From Mucilaginibacter aquaedulcis (GTDB lineage Bacteria; Bacteroidota; Bacteroidia; Sphingobacteriales; Sphingobacteriaceae): a DNA stretch of 64,000 bases. The position numbers and the translations under genes are program-made. Where the stretch lies: NCBI RefSeq assembly GCF_030409325.1, contig NZ_JAUFPR010000003.1, positions 186,001-250,000 on the forward strand, read 5' to 3'. Numbering within the stretch: the first letter of the stretch is position 1; each line of letters opens with the position of its first letter. A model generated the notes under the pieces. The model saw nothing but the letters and a program-made list of their open reading frames with translations, made no database searches and was not told the origin of the DNA. This document shows, in pieces, positions 32,750-42,245 of this stretch.

Positions 32750-34465
32750 ATGAACTCTGAAATTTCAGGTGTAATATTTACCTACCTGCTCACGCTTGCA
32801 CTGGCTATACCATTGGGCCGCTACATAGCCCGCGTTTTTAAAGGCGAAAAAACATGGCTTGATTTTATGGCCCCTGTTGAACGTTTCATTTTCCGTTTCA
32901 GCGGTATTGATACCAAAAAGGAAATGAACTGGAAACAGCATTTATTTGCCCTGCTTACCATTAACAGCGTGTGGCTTATTTATGCATTTATTTGTTTAAT
33001 GGCCCAGGGCCATCTGCCACTTAACCCTGATGCAAACCCGGGCCAATCGGCAGATACGGCTTTCAATACTGCTATCAGCTTTTTGGTAAACTGTAACCTG
33101 CAGCACTACTCGGGCGAAAGCGGCGCCACTTACTTTACACAGCATTTTGTGTTTATGTTCCTGCACTTTGTTTCGGCTGCTACAGGTATTGCCGCGTTGA
33201 TCGTAGTATTCAGGGCCTTGAAAGATAAAGTGACCGACAAACTGGGTAACTTTTGGGATTACTTTGTAAAAACCATTACCCGTGTGTTACTGCCTATATC
33301 TTTTGTAATAGCGGTTATATTAGCCTTTAACGGTATGACTACCAGCTATGCCGGTAAAGATACTTTCATTAGTATGCAGGGCGATACAGTTCACGTATCC
33401 CGCGGACCGGTTGCCGCGTTGGTTGCCATCAAACACTTAGGTACAAACGGCGGCGGCTGGTTTGGTGCCAACTCCGCCCACCCTATCGAAAACCCTAATT
33501 ATTTAACCAATATTACCGAACTGGTGGCGCAAACCTTAATACCTGTTGCATTGGTATTTGCGCTTGGTTTTTATCTTAATAAGAAAAAATTCGCCTACGT
33601 CATATTCGGTGTCATGACACTGGGAATGCTCATGCTGCTTATCCCAACCATGAATGCCGAACTGAACGGCAATCCGGCCATTGCCAAAATGGGTATCAGT
33701 CAGCCAACTGGCGCCATGGAAGGCAAGGAAGTGCGTTTTGGCCCGGCCAGCTCTGCTTACTGGAGTATTATAACTACGGTAATATCAACAGGATCTATAA
33801 ACTCCATGCATGATAGCGCCATGCCTGTATCAGGTATTATGATGATGCTGGGTATGATGGTAAACTGCTTTTACGGTGGCTGCGGTGTAGGTATCCTTAA
33901 CTTTTACATTTTTATAATCATAGCGGTGTTTATATCGGGACTGATGGTAGGCCGAACCCCCGAGTTTTTCGGTCGTAAAATTGAGGCCCGGGAAATGAAG
34001 ATAGCCTCGCTGATCGCCCTGCTCCATCCTTTTATCATATTGGTAGGTTTGGCCATATCATCATATGTATTGGTACACATGCCAAATGCCGATTGGGCAG
34101 TAAAACCATCGGCCTGGTTAAATAACCCGGGCAGTCACGGCTTTTCAGAAATGCTGTATGAATATACCTCATCGGCAGCCAATAACGGTTCGGGCTTTGA
34201 AGGTTTGGGCGATGGTAACATATTCTGGAATTTCACAACAGGTATTGTGATGATCCTGGGCAGGTTTTTACCAATTATTGGCCCGCTGGCAATTGCCGGT
34301 TTGTTAGCCAATAAAAAATACATCCCAGAATCGGCCGGAACATTAAAGAGCGATACCTCAACTTTTGGGGTGATGATATTCGCGGTGATCGTCATTATTG
34401 CTGCCCTGTCATTCTTCCCGTCATTAGCATTAGGTCCAATTGCCGAACATTTTTCATTAAGATAA
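32750..34465 (+). CDS. kdpA: KdpA, potassium-binding channel subunit
   Basis: Potassium-translocating subunit of the KdpFABC P-type ATPase in the inner membrane. The 571-residue protein has about ten membrane segments and the selectivity-filter-like loops of the family: [19 protein letters not shown] (about 103-121), [22 protein letters not shown] (about 227-248), and [21 protein letters not shown] (about 358-378). It starts 11 bases after kdpF and ends 2 bases before kdpB. It selects K+ at low external concentration. Confidence 0.96.
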   Translation: MNSEISGVIFTYLLTLALAIPLGRYIARVFKGEKTWLDFMAPVERFIFRFSGIDTKKEMNWKQHLFALLTINSVWLIYAFICLMAQGHLPLNPDANPGQSADTAFNTAISFLVNCNLQHYSGESGATYFTQHFVFMFLHFVSAATGIAALIVVFRALKDKVTDKLGNFWDYFVKTITRVLLPISFVIAVILAFNGMTTSYAGKDTFISMQGDTVHVSRGPVAALVAIKHLGTNGGGWFGANSAHPIENPNYLTNITELVAQTLIPVALVFALGFYLNKKKFAYVIFGVMTLGMLMLLIPTMNAELNGNPAIAKMGISQPTGAMEGKEVRFGPASSAYWSIITTVISTGSINSMHDSAMPVSGIMMMLGMMVNCFYGGCGVGILNFYIFIIIAVFISGLMVGRTPEFFGRKIEAREMKIASLIALLHPFIILVGLAISSYVLVHMPNADWAVKPSAWLNNPGSHGFSEMLYEYTSSAANNGSGFEGLGDGNIFWNFTTGIVMILGRFLPIIGPLAIAGLLANKKYIPESAGTLKSDTSTFGVMIFAVIVIIAALSFFPSLALGPIAEHFSLR

Positions 34466-34467
34466 TC

Positions 34468-36498
34468 ATGAACTCAAATCAAAATACATTATTCCAGGGC
34501 GATCAAATGAAGGAGGCTTTTAAGCAGTCATTTATCAAACTGAACCCACGCGTACTGTTCCGCAACCCGGTAATGTTTACCGTTGAGATAGGAACCTTCG
34601 TGATGCTTATTGTGAGCATTTATTCTTTTGCCAATAAAGGCCAGGGAAGCTTTGCTTACAACCTAACCGTATTCATCGTTTTACTATTAACTGTTCTGTT
34701 CGCTAATTTCGCCGAAGCAATTGCCGAGGCACGCGGTAAAGCGCAGGCCGAAAGCCTGCGCAAAACCCGCGAAGAAACACCTGCCCGTTTGCTGGTTAAT
34801 GGCAAGGAAGAACGGGTAATGTCATCGCAACTGAAAAAAGGTGATATTTTTATCTGCGAAACCGGTGATAACATCCCAACCGACGGTGAGATTATTGAGG
34901 GTATTGCTACCATTGATGAATCGGCCATTACTGGTGAATCGGCCCCGGTAATCCGTGAGGCAGGCGGCGATAAATCATCAGTAACAGGCGGTACCAAGGT
35001 ATTATCCGACAGGATAAAAGTAATGGTAACCACCCAGCCCGGCGAAAGCTTCCTGGATAAGATGATCGCCCTTGTTGAAGGAGCTTCGCGCCAGAAAACA
35101 CCTAACGAAATAGCTTTAACTATTCTGTTAGCTGGTTTTACGCTGATATTCGTGATCGTGTGCGTTACGCTGAAACCCTTTGGCGATTATGCCAACACCC
35201 CTATCACCATAGCGGCATTTATATCCCTGTTCGTTTGTTTGATCCCTACTACCATTGGTGGTCTGTTATCTGCCATCGGTATCGCAGGTATGGACAGGGC
35301 ATTGCGTGCCAACGTAATCACCAAATCGGGTAAAGCTGTGGAAACCGCAGGCGATTTGGATACCTTGCTGTTGGATAAAACAGGTACCATCACCATAGGT
35401 AACCGTAAGGCCACTCAATTTTGGCCAGCATTGGGCATCTCACCCGATGTACTGATCAATGCAGCGGTATTAGCATCCCTTGCCGATGAAACTCCGGAAG
35501 GCAAGTCCATCATTGAGCTGGCTGGTCATGATAAGGCTTTTTTAGATGTTAAAGCTCCCGAAGGTTCGGTATTTATCAAATTCACTGCCGAAACACGCTC
35601 AAGCGGTATTGATACGCCGGATGGTTTGAAGATCCGTAAAGGCGCTTTTGATTCGATGCGTAACCTGGCTCATAAAGCCGATAAACGGGTTCCGGAAGAG
35701 GTGGAAGAATGTGTAAAACGCGTAGCCTCAAACGGTGGTACACCACTGGTAGTTGCCCAAAACAGCGAAATTTTAGGTGTTATAGAATTGCAGGACATTA
35801 TTAAAACCGGCATTGCCGAGCGTTTTGAGCGCCTGCGCAAAATGGGGGTAAAAACTGTAATGGTAACAGGTGACAACCCACTCACCGCCAAATTTATTGC
35901 CGAAAAAGCCGGTGTAGATGATTTTATTGCCGAGGCCAAGCCTGAGGATAAAATGAACTACATTAAAAAAGAACAGCAGGGCGGTAAGCTGGTAGCCATG
36001 ATGGGCGACGGTACAAATGATGCCCCCGCACTGGCCCAGGCCGATGTAGGTGTAGCCATGAACAGCGGTACACAAGCGGCCAAAGAAGCCGGTAACATGG
36101 TGGATTTGGATAACGACCCTACTAAACTTATTGAAATTGTGGAGATAGGTAAGCAGTTGCTCATGACCCGCGGCACGCTTACCACCTTCTCCATCGCTAA
36201 TGACGTGGCCAAATATTTCGCCATTGTTCCGGCTTTGTTCATGGTATCCATACCATCACTAAGGGCTCTTAACGTGATGGCGTTGCACAGCCCCGAATCG
36301 GCAATTTTATCAGCAGTAATTTTCAATGCTATTATTATTCCGTTGCTGATACCGCTGGCCCTTAAAGGTGTGGAGTATAAGCCAATTGGTGCCAGCGCTT
36401 TATTACGCCGCAACCTGCTGATCTATGGTTTGGGCGGAGTGCTTATCCCATTTATAGGTATAAAGTTGATTGACCTTGCCGTTGGGTTGTTTATATAA
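34468..36498 (+). CDS. kdpB: KdpB, ATP-hydrolysing subunit
   Basis: P-type ATPase catalytic subunit that drives potassium uptake through KdpA. The 676-residue protein carries the phosphorylation motif DKTGT with Asp303, the actuator motif TGES in [11 protein letters not shown] (with the serine that is phosphorylated to inhibit the E. coli pump), the hinge [10 protein letters not shown] and about seven membrane segments. It overlaps nothing: 2 bases after kdpA and 62 bases before kdpC. It is intact with no unusual gaps. Confidence 0.97.
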   Translation: MNSNQNTLFQGDQMKEAFKQSFIKLNPRVLFRNPVMFTVEIGTFVMLIVSIYSFANKGQGSFAYNLTVFIVLLLTVLFANFAEAIAEARGKAQAESLRKTREETPARLLVNGKEERVMSSQLKKGDIFICETGDNIPTDGEIIEGIATIDESAITGESAPVIREAGGDKSSVTGGTKVLSDRIKVMVTTQPGESFLDKMIALVEGASRQKTPNEIALTILLAGFTLIFVIVCVTLKPFGDYANTPITIAAFISLFVCLIPTTIGGLLSAIGIAGMDRALRANVITKSGKAVETAGDLDTLLLDKTGTITIGNRKATQFWPALGISPDVLINAAVLASLADETPEGKSIIELAGHDKAFLDVKAPEGSVFIKFTAETRSSGIDTPDGLKIRKGAFDSMRNLAHKADKRVPEEVEECVKRVASNGGTPLVVAQNSEILGVIELQDIIKTGIAERFERLRKMGVKTVMVTGDNPLTAKFIAEKAGVDDFIAEAKPEDKMNYIKKEQQGGKLVAMMGDGTNDAPALAQADVGVAMNSGTQAAKEAGNMVDLDNDPTKLIEIVEIGKQLLMTRGTLTTFSIANDVAKYFAIVPALFMVSIPSLRALNVMALHSPESAILSAVIFNAIIIPLLIPLALKGVEYKPIGASALLRRNLLIYGLGGVLIPFIGIKLIDLAVGLFI

Positions 36499-36560
36499 GT
36501 GAAAAAGTTCTAAGAATTTAAATCACTAATTCAATAAATCATTATTCAATAATTATAAAG

Positions 36561-37127
36561 ATGAAAACATATTTGTTGCCCTCATTAAAGTTAACGCTCC
36601 TATTGATCGTGATACTTGCAGGCATATACCCTTTAGCTATAGCAGGTGTAGGAAAATTAACACCGGGACACGGAGATGGCGAAACCATCCAATACAAAGG
36701 GCGTACAGTTGGTTACGCCCTTATAGGCCAAAAATTTACTAAGGATGAATACTTCTGGGGTCGCCCATCGGCTGTTGATTATAATGCGGCCGGTTCGGGA
36801 GGTTCAAACAAGGGCCCATCAAACCCCGATTATCTGAAACAGGTTGATGAGCGTATTGCCGATTTTATGAAGCATAACCCAGGAGTAACCCGTGAACAGA
36901 TCCCGGCAGAACTGGTTACAGCATCGGGCAGTGGTCTTGATCCCGATCTTTCGCCTGCAGGTGCCCAGGTACAGGTTGCACGTATTGCTAAAATACGCGG
37001 CGTATCGGCACAGCAATTAGCACAGTTGGTTAATGAGCATACAGAAAAACCATGGTTAGGCATGTTTGGCCCGGCTAAGGTAAATGTGCTTAAGTTGAAC
37101 ATAGCTTTAGATGAGCTTAAGAAATAG
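36561..37127 (+). CDS. kdpC: KdpC, potassium-pump accessory subunit
   Basis: A 188-residue protein with one N-terminal membrane span (LLLIVILAGIYPLAIAGVG) and a periplasmic domain. The family pattern is visible in YFWGRPSAVDYNAAGSGGSNKGPSNPDYL and the C-terminal SPAGAQVQVARIAKIRGVS and EHTEKPWLGMFGPAKVNVLKLNIAL. KdpC bridges KdpA and KdpB and is needed for complex assembly and affinity. It follows kdpB by 62 bases and precedes the sensor genes by 161 bases. Confidence 0.96.
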   Translation: MKTYLLPSLKLTLLLIVILAGIYPLAIAGVGKLTPGHGDGETIQYKGRTVGYALIGQKFTKDEYFWGRPSAVDYNAAGSGGSNKGPSNPDYLKQVDERIADFMKHNPGVTREQIPAELVTASGSGLDPDLSPAGAQVQVARIAKIRGVSAQQLAQLVNEHTEKPWLGMFGPAKVNVLKLNIALDELKK

Positions 37128-37288
37128 TACGGATTGTTTTGTAATTAATTTAGGTTGTTAATTATAAATTTTGGTTTGATTGACGTCCGTGCTATAAAAG
37201 GGGATTTTTCGGAATCTCCTTTTATTAGTTTTAATACAATTTATAGTATATCATTGATCATGAAATTGAAAGGTAAGGCATACCAATC

Positions 37289-38416
37289 ATGAGTGAAGAA
37301 AAAGAACAATCGGTTGAGCATTTTCTGGAACTGATAAAGCGTTCGCGAAGAGGTAAATTTAAGGTTTACATAGGCATGAGCGCTGGTGTTGGCAAAACCT
37401 ACCGCATGCTGCTGGAGGCCCAGGCACTGCTGCGCAATGGCATCGATGTTAAAATAGGTTATATTGAAACCCATAACCGAAAGGAAACCGTAACCCAGTT
37501 AGAGGGCCTGCCCCTGATACCCCGCCGCAAGCTGTTTTATAAAGGTAAGGAACTGGAAGAGATGGATCTGAAGGCCATCATTAGCCTGCGGCCCGAAGTG
37601 GTGATTGTTGATGAGCTTGCCCATACCAATATTGAGGGCAGCAAAAACGAAAAGCGCTGGCAGGATGTGGTAGAGATATTGAACGCGGGTATCAACGTGA
37701 TCAGCGCGGTGAATATACAGCACATGGAAAGCCTGAACGAAGAGGTTGAACGCATAACCGGGGCCACCATTAATGAACGTATCCCCGATAAGGTTTTGCA
37801 AATGGCAGATGAGGTGGTTAATATCGACCTTACCGCCGATGAACTGATTGACAGGCTGAAGGAAGGCAAGATATACGATGCTACAAAAGTTCCGCTGGCG
37901 CTGAATAATTTTTTTCAGTCAGACAGGATATTGCAGCTGCGTGAGCTGGCCCTGCGCGAGGTGGCGCACCAGGTTGAACGGAAAATTGATACTGAAATAC
38001 CTAAAAACATTAAACTACGGCCCGAGCTTTTTCTGGCCTGTATCAGCACCAATGATGAATCGGCCAAGGTAATTATCCGTAAAACGGCGCGGTTGTCGTC
38101 ATATTACCGGTCAAAATGGTTATTGCTGTATGTACAAACAGCAAGGGAAAGCAGCGACAAGATAAACCTGGCCTCGCAGCGGCACCTGATCAATAACATG
38201 AAGCTGGCTACCCAGTTAGGTGCCGAAGTATTGAAAATAAAAAGTGATAACATAGCCAAAACTATTTGGGAAACAGCCGAAAAACATGAGGTAACTACCA
38301 TTTGCATAGGGAAACCACGATTTAAATTTTACCAGGTGATCATGAAAACAGCCATATTTACCCAACTACTAAATAAAATGTCAAAAACTGATATCGATCT
38401 TGTAATACTATCATAG
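37289..38416 (+). CDS. KdpD-type sensor domain protein without kinase
   Basis: A 375-residue cytoplasmic protein containing only the N-terminal KdpD domain and a Usp-like region. The Walker A motif GMSAGVGKTY is at 29-38 and a Walker B-like VVIVDELAHTN lies near residue 108. The Usp-like fold spans about 245-375 (FLACISTNDESAKVI onward). The membrane anchor, HisKA and ATPase parts of classical KdpD are absent and appear in the next gene. It likely senses potassium or ionic conditions and acts on that kinase. It begins 161 bases after kdpC. Confidence 0.85.
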   Translation: MSEEKEQSVEHFLELIKRSRRGKFKVYIGMSAGVGKTYRMLLEAQALLRNGIDVKIGYIETHNRKETVTQLEGLPLIPRRKLFYKGKELEEMDLKAIISLRPEVVIVDELAHTNIEGSKNEKRWQDVVEILNAGINVISAVNIQHMESLNEEVERITGATINERIPDKVLQMADEVVNIDLTADELIDRLKEGKIYDATKVPLALNNFFQSDRILQLRELALREVAHQVERKIDTEIPKNIKLRPELFLACISTNDESAKVIIRKTARLSSYYRSKWLLLYVQTARESSDKINLASQRHLINNMKLATQLGAEVLKIKSDNIAKTIWETAEKHEVTTICIGKPRFKFYQVIMKTAIFTQLLNKMSKTDIDLVILS

Positions 38417-38418
38417 CC

Positions 38419-40131
38419 ATGACCATTAAAAATAAACTCCGTACCGGCATAGGTTTTTTGTTTGTACTGGCATTAATATGCTGCGGCTTATCCATCTATT
38501 TTCTGAATCGCCTTTCGGCAGATGCAGGGGTGATATTAAAGGATAACTATAAATCGTTACAATACGGGCAGCAGATATTAACAGTAATTGATGCTAACAA
38601 CGGCCCGCTCAGCCAGGCGCAGTTAAAGCTGATTGATAAAAATCTGAGCCTGCAACAAAAAAACGTTACCGAAGCAGGTGAAGGCCGCTTCACCGATTCA
38701 TTGAGCGCGGTGTACGAAAAAATAAAGATGTTTAACCAGAACCCGGCCCAGCAGGCTGCTTTGCGTGTGCAGGCCAGGCAATTGGTTTACGGCATTATGC
38801 AGCTTAATATGAACGGTATATCGCGCAAAAATGATGTGGCCACGCATACGGCCAGCCGTGCTACCATATTGGTTGCTTTTTGCGGCGCGTTTTTGTTTTT
38901 GGTTGCCTTTAGTTTTGCAGTGAACTTCCCAGGTTATATAGCTAATCCGCTTAAAGAGTTAACTGCCCGTATCAAAGAGGTATCAAATCGTAATTATCAT
39001 CAGCAAATACATTTTGAATCTGACGATGAATTTGGCGAATTGGGGCAAGCCTTTAACACCATGACCAAAAAGCTGGATGAATTTGAGAACAGCAACCTGG
39101 CCAGTATCCTGTTTGAAAAGAAACGGATAGAAACCATCATCAACAGCATGCACGATGCCATTTTGGGTTTGGACGAGAAACTCATCATCATATTTGCCAA
39201 TGAGGTAGCCTGTACCCTGATCGGTATGAGTGCCGAGCAGCTGAACGGTCGGTACGCACCGGATATAGCCCTTGAAAACGACCTGCTGCGTAACCTGCTG
39301 GTAAACGATCAGCCCAAACTGAAGATATTTGCTGATAATCGCGAAAGCTTCTACTCGCGCGAATCATTATCGGTGAACAGCAAAGGGAAAGTTATCGGTA
39401 AAGTGATCATCCTGAAAAACATCACAGAATATCAGCAGTTGGATGAGGCCAAAACCAATTTCATAGCCACCATCTCGCACGAGCTGAAAACGCCTATATC
39501 ATCCATAAAAATGAGTTTAAAGTTACTGGACGATAGCCGTATCGGAGCCGTGAACACCGAGCAAAAACAGTTGTTGGAAAACATTGATGATGACGCCCGC
39601 CGCCTGTTGCAAATAACCGGCGAACTGCTGGATATGGCACAGGTTGAAACCGGTAAGCTACAGCTTAATTTCGGCAGTACGCATCCTAAAAACATTGTTG
39701 ACTATGCGGTGCGGGCCATCAAATTCACTGCCGATCAAAAGCAGGTAGCCATTAATGTAAATTGTGACGAGAACCTGCCTGAGGTACATGCCGATCTGGA
39801 TAAAAGCACCTGGGTGCTCATCAACCTGCTCTCGAATGCCATAAAATATAGCCACGAAAAATCAACAGTGGAGCTGGTAGTTAAAAAGCACCATAATGAT
39901 GAAATAGAGTTTTCGGTTCAGGATCATGGTAAAGGAATTGAAGAGCAATATCTGTCGCGCCTGTTTGAGCGTTACTTTAAAGTACCCAACGCCAGTGCCG
40001 ATCAAACCGGAACAGGCCTCGGCCTAGCCATAGCCAAAGATTTTATCGAAGCACAATCGGGCCAAATACATGTAGACAGCGAATTAGGTGCAGGAAGCAA
40101 GTTTACGTTTACGCTGAAGCGGATAGCTTAG
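38419..40131 (+). CDS. Membrane sensor histidine kinase of the kdp locus
   Basis: A 570-residue kinase. Two membrane segments (about 10-30 and 148-170) flank a periplasmic region. HAMP (about 173-225), a PAS-like domain (about 235-335, FANEVACTLIGMSAEQLNGRYAP), HisKA with phospho-acceptor His354 in TISHELKTPIS, and a HATPase domain with LINLLSNAIKYS and TGTGLGLAIAKDFIEAQ follow. It lies 2 bases after the KdpD-domain gene. The pair reads as KdpD split into two proteins, or a kinase to which the sensor protein docks. Its output is probably the sigma-54 regulator at 31031. Confidence 0.9.
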   Translation: MTIKNKLRTGIGFLFVLALICCGLSIYFLNRLSADAGVILKDNYKSLQYGQQILTVIDANNGPLSQAQLKLIDKNLSLQQKNVTEAGEGRFTDSLSAVYEKIKMFNQNPAQQAALRVQARQLVYGIMQLNMNGISRKNDVATHTASRATILVAFCGAFLFLVAFSFAVNFPGYIANPLKELTARIKEVSNRNYHQQIHFESDDEFGELGQAFNTMTKKLDEFENSNLASILFEKKRIETIINSMHDAILGLDEKLIIIFANEVACTLIGMSAEQLNGRYAPDIALENDLLRNLLVNDQPKLKIFADNRESFYSRESLSVNSKGKVIGKVIILKNITEYQQLDEAKTNFIATISHELKTPISSIKMSLKLLDDSRIGAVNTEQKQLLENIDDDARRLLQITGELLDMAQVETGKLQLNFGSTHPKNIVDYAVRAIKFTADQKQVAINVNCDENLPEVHADLDKSTWVLINLLSNAIKYSHEKSTVELVVKKHHNDEIEFSVQDHGKGIEEQYLSRLFERYFKVPNASADQTGTGLGLAIAKDFIEAQSGQIHVDSELGAGSKFTFTLKRIA

Positions 40132-40180
40132 GTAATTTTCCTCCAAACAGAATTTTCCACGCATCAAGAGAGGGCAAGAA

Positions 40181-40260
40181 CCCCCTCTAAATCTCCCTCA
40201 AAGGGGGAGACTTTAACATGCTTTTTTAAGCTCTCTCCTTTAGGAGGGTTGGGTGAGGCT
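40181..40260. repeat. CCCCCTAAAGGGGG-type inverted repeat, related copy
   Basis: CCCCCTCTAAATCTCCCTC, AAGGGGGAGACTTTAA and the inverted partner TTAAGCTCTCTCCTTTAGG, GGGTTGGGTGAGGC form an about 80-bp imperfect palindrome. It resembles the pair at 24499-24640. It lies in the gap between the kinase and the ars operon. The gap also carries a short CGTGCTTGGCGATGACGCG stretch after it. Confidence 0.7.
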
Positions 40261-40350
40261 TTTGCTTCGTGCTTGGCGATGACGCGTTTATATTTCCCAC
40301 TCATCTTTCAACTTTGTTAAAAGGTGGGATGGGAAATTATCTAAAATAAA

Positions 40351-40386
40351 TTTGCTTTAAATTTATTAATCGTAATATTGCAATAT
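40351..40386 (+). promoter_or_regulatory. Promoter and ArsR operator of the ars operon, copy 1
   Basis: TTTG (40351-40354), 18 bases, then TAATATTG (40373-40380), one base off TAnnTTTG. TAATCGTAATATTGC at 40367-40381, followed by AATAT, overlaps the -7 box and holds the perfect palindrome ATATTGCAATAT. The same 15 bases recur at 41851. It is the likely binding site of the ArsR encoded at 41871. Confidence 0.65.
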
Positions 40387-40406
40387 AATAATTAATGAAT
40401 TGAATT

Positions 40407-40970
40407 ATGAATAATCTGGAAGCAATGAACTGGGCATCGTTCAAGGAACAAATGCTCAGTCACCCCGACCTTGATTTGCAGTTTCAGTACGCCGAAAACA
40501 AGTGGGTTGATGCGGCGTACCATATCACCGAAATTAAGCAGGCTCCGATTGTATCGGTTGATTGTGGTGGTAAGATGAACAGTTGGACAGAGATCATTGT
40601 ACAATTATGGGAACCAACCAATCAGCAGCAGGAACGAGCCATGAAGGTTGGGAAAGCATTATCCATCATTGAGCTGGTTGAAAAAACATTGCCATTAAAT
40701 CCACTGGCTACGGTTAAGATAGAATTTGGTAATTCTGAGTTCGACACAAGGCAAATGTTTCCTAATAGCATTATTACTGATGGCGATAACCTCTTGGTTG
40801 ATCTGCGTCCGGATTCGGTACAGTGCAAGGCTATTGAAAGAGGAGGCAGCTGCGGTACCACAGCCACCGGTGCCGAATGCTGTACACCAGCCGACGTAAA
40901 GCCTAAAGTTGAATTAAAAAATTTGGCTTTATCAAATGAGTGCTGCACACCAGGTTCTGGATGTTGTTAA
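40407..40970 (+). CDS. DUF6428-like arsenic-operon protein with Cys-rich tail
   Basis: A 187-residue protein opening an arsenic-resistance operon. The first about 135 residues form a compact domain (YHITEIKQAPIVSVDCGG and SWTEIIVQLWEP) that fits DUF6428 family proteins linked to ars operons. The last about 50 residues hold eight cysteines, as GSCG, two ECC pairs and a terminal GCC. Paired cysteines are suited to binding As(III); a sequestering or carrier role to ACR3 is inference. It is 12 bases before the acetyltransferase gene. Confidence 0.75.
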   Translation: MNNLEAMNWASFKEQMLSHPDLDLQFQYAENKWVDAAYHITEIKQAPIVSVDCGGKMNSWTEIIVQLWEPTNQQQERAMKVGKALSIIELVEKTLPLNPLATVKIEFGNSEFDTRQMFPNSIITDGDNLLVDLRPDSVQCKAIERGGSCGTTATGAECCTPADVKPKVELKNLALSNECCTPGSGCC

Positions 40971-40982
40971 AACAGGACTTAT

Positions 40983-41414
40983 ATGAAAGTAGAAGCAGCC
41001 AAAAGTCGTCGTGAAGGTATAATGCAATTACTCTCCTCCGTAAAATTGCCGGTTGAAGATTTACCCGAAGAATTAAGCGGATTTTTTGTAGTCTCAAATA
41101 TCAAAGATGTAGTAATAGGTATTATAGGTTTAGAAATTTATGAAAATTATGGACTACTTCGTTCCCTGGCAGTTGATCCGGAATATCGAAATCTAAGTAT
41201 CGCAACTAAATTGCTTATTACCGCAGAAAGTTATGCCAGGCTCAATAATTTAAAAGCTGTTTACCTGCTAACTGAAACTGCAACAGCGTATTTTCATGAT
41301 AAGGGATATGAGCAGATATCTCGAGCAGATGTACCTCCGGAAATTCAGGCTTCGTCTGAATTTAGCCACATATGTCCCTTGTCAGCAACTGTAATGAAGA
41401 AAAATTTAATATGA
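40983..41414 (+). CDS. ArsN2-like GNAT acetyltransferase
   Basis: A 143-residue GNAT enzyme. The acetyl-CoA-binding motif is RSLAVDPEYRNLSIATKLLI, with YLLTETATAYFHDKGYEQISRADVPPEIQASSEF at the C-terminal side. The latter pattern is diagnostic of arsenic-resistance acetyltransferases named ArsN2. ArsN-type enzymes acetylate organoarsenic toxins, for example arsinothricin; the substrate here is inferred from context. The stop overlaps the arsC start by 3 bases (ATGA). Confidence 0.8.
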   Translation: MKVEAAKSRREGIMQLLSSVKLPVEDLPEELSGFFVVSNIKDVVIGIIGLEIYENYGLLRSLAVDPEYRNLSIATKLLITAESYARLNNLKAVYLLTETATAYFHDKGYEQISRADVPPEIQASSEFSHICPLSATVMKKNLI

Positions 41415-41824
41415 AAAATATATTAGTATTATGTACGGGCAATAGTTGCCGCAGCCAGATAGCCGAAGGTTATCTCCAATTTTATGCAGGTGATAAAGCC
41501 AGGGTCTACAGTGCAGGTGTTGAAGTTCATGGCGTAAACCCTAAGGCCATAAAAGTTATGGCCAGCGATGGCATAAACATCAGCCATAACACATCAAACC
41601 ATGTAGACGAGTATATGGATGTTGAGTTTGATTATATCATAACCGTGTGTGATAATGCCAGGGAAAATTGCCCTTACTTCCCCTCAAAGGCGCAGCGCTT
41701 TCATTATAATTTCCCCGATCCGGCTAAAGCAACCGGAACCGAGCAGGAGATCATGCAGGAGTTTGAAAAAGTACGGGATATGATCAAAACTTATGCGGAC
41801 TATTTTGTGGCTCAAAACCTGTAA
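41411..41824 (+). CDS. arsC: Arsenate reductase, thioredoxin-coupled LMW-phosphatase type
   Basis: Reduces arsenate to arsenite for export. The 137-residue protein starts MKNILVLCTGNSCRSQ, with the P-loop C-X5-R (Cys8, Arg14). Further cysteines Cys80 and Cys87 (TVCDNARENCPYFP) match the redox relay of the thioredoxin-dependent pI258-type enzyme (Cys10, Cys82, Cys89). The ATG at 41411 overlaps the preceding stop, which indicates translational coupling; a longer frame from 41372 lacks family similarity. It passes arsenite to ACR3. Confidence 0.93.
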   Translation: MKNILVLCTGNSCRSQIAEGYLQFYAGDKARVYSAGVEVHGVNPKAIKVMASDGINISHNTSNHVDEYMDVEFDYIITVCDNARENCPYFPSKAQRFHYNFPDPAKATGTEQEIMQEFEKVRDMIKTYADYFVAQNL

Positions 41825-41832
41825 ACTGCGTT

Positions 41833-41866
41833 TTTGATTATTAACCGCTTTAATCGTAATATTGCT
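41833..41866 (+). promoter_or_regulatory. Promoter and ArsR operator, copy 2
   Basis: TTTG (41833-41836), 20 bases, then TAATATTG (41857-41864). TAATCGTAATATTGC (41851-41865) is identical to the copy at 40367. The arsR ATG begins 5 bases after it, so the operator covers the -7 box and the start. This gives the operon an internal, self-regulated promoter. Confidence 0.6.
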
Positions 41867-41870
41867 TGCC

Positions 41871-42200
41871 ATGGGTTTAACCAAAACAGAAAACTTTACC
41901 GAGGCTCAAAACGAGCTGGCCAAAATGCTTAAGGCTTTGGCGCATCCCGCGCGCATTGCCATAATTGAGCATTTAATAAAGGCCAATGCCTGTATCGGTA
42001 CCGACCTGGTTGAAGTGCTTGGTTTGGCCCAGCCCACTACCTCACAACATCTGCGCGAGCTTAAAGAAGCCGGTTTAATTAAAGGTACCATAGAGGGCAC
42101 CTCCATGAACTACTGTATTGACCAGGTTAAATGGAAACAATACGCCGATAAGCTGAACGCGTTTTTCACCCCGGTTAATTTCTCCGAAAGCTGCTGCTGA
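41871..42200 (+). CDS. arsR: ArsR-family arsenic-responsive repressor
   Basis: A 109-residue ArsR protein. It has AKMLKALAHPARIAIIEHL, then LVEVLGLAQPTTSQHLRELKEAGLIKG with the recognition helix, and a C-terminal FSESCC. One cysteine (ANACIGTD) precedes the helix-turn-helix and two end the protein; these probably bind arsenite instead of the ELCVCDL motif of plasmid ArsR. The ATG at 41871 is preferred to an upstream TTG. It sits inside the operon, before ACR3, under its own operator. Confidence 0.88.
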   Translation: MGLTKTENFTEAQNELAKMLKALAHPARIAIIEHLIKANACIGTDLVEVLGLAQPTTSQHLRELKEAGLIKGTIEGTSMNYCIDQVKWKQYADKLNAFFTPVNFSESCC

Positions 42201-42245
42201 TTTTTTTTGATTCTAATTATCGTTTCATAGCAATAAACAAATATA

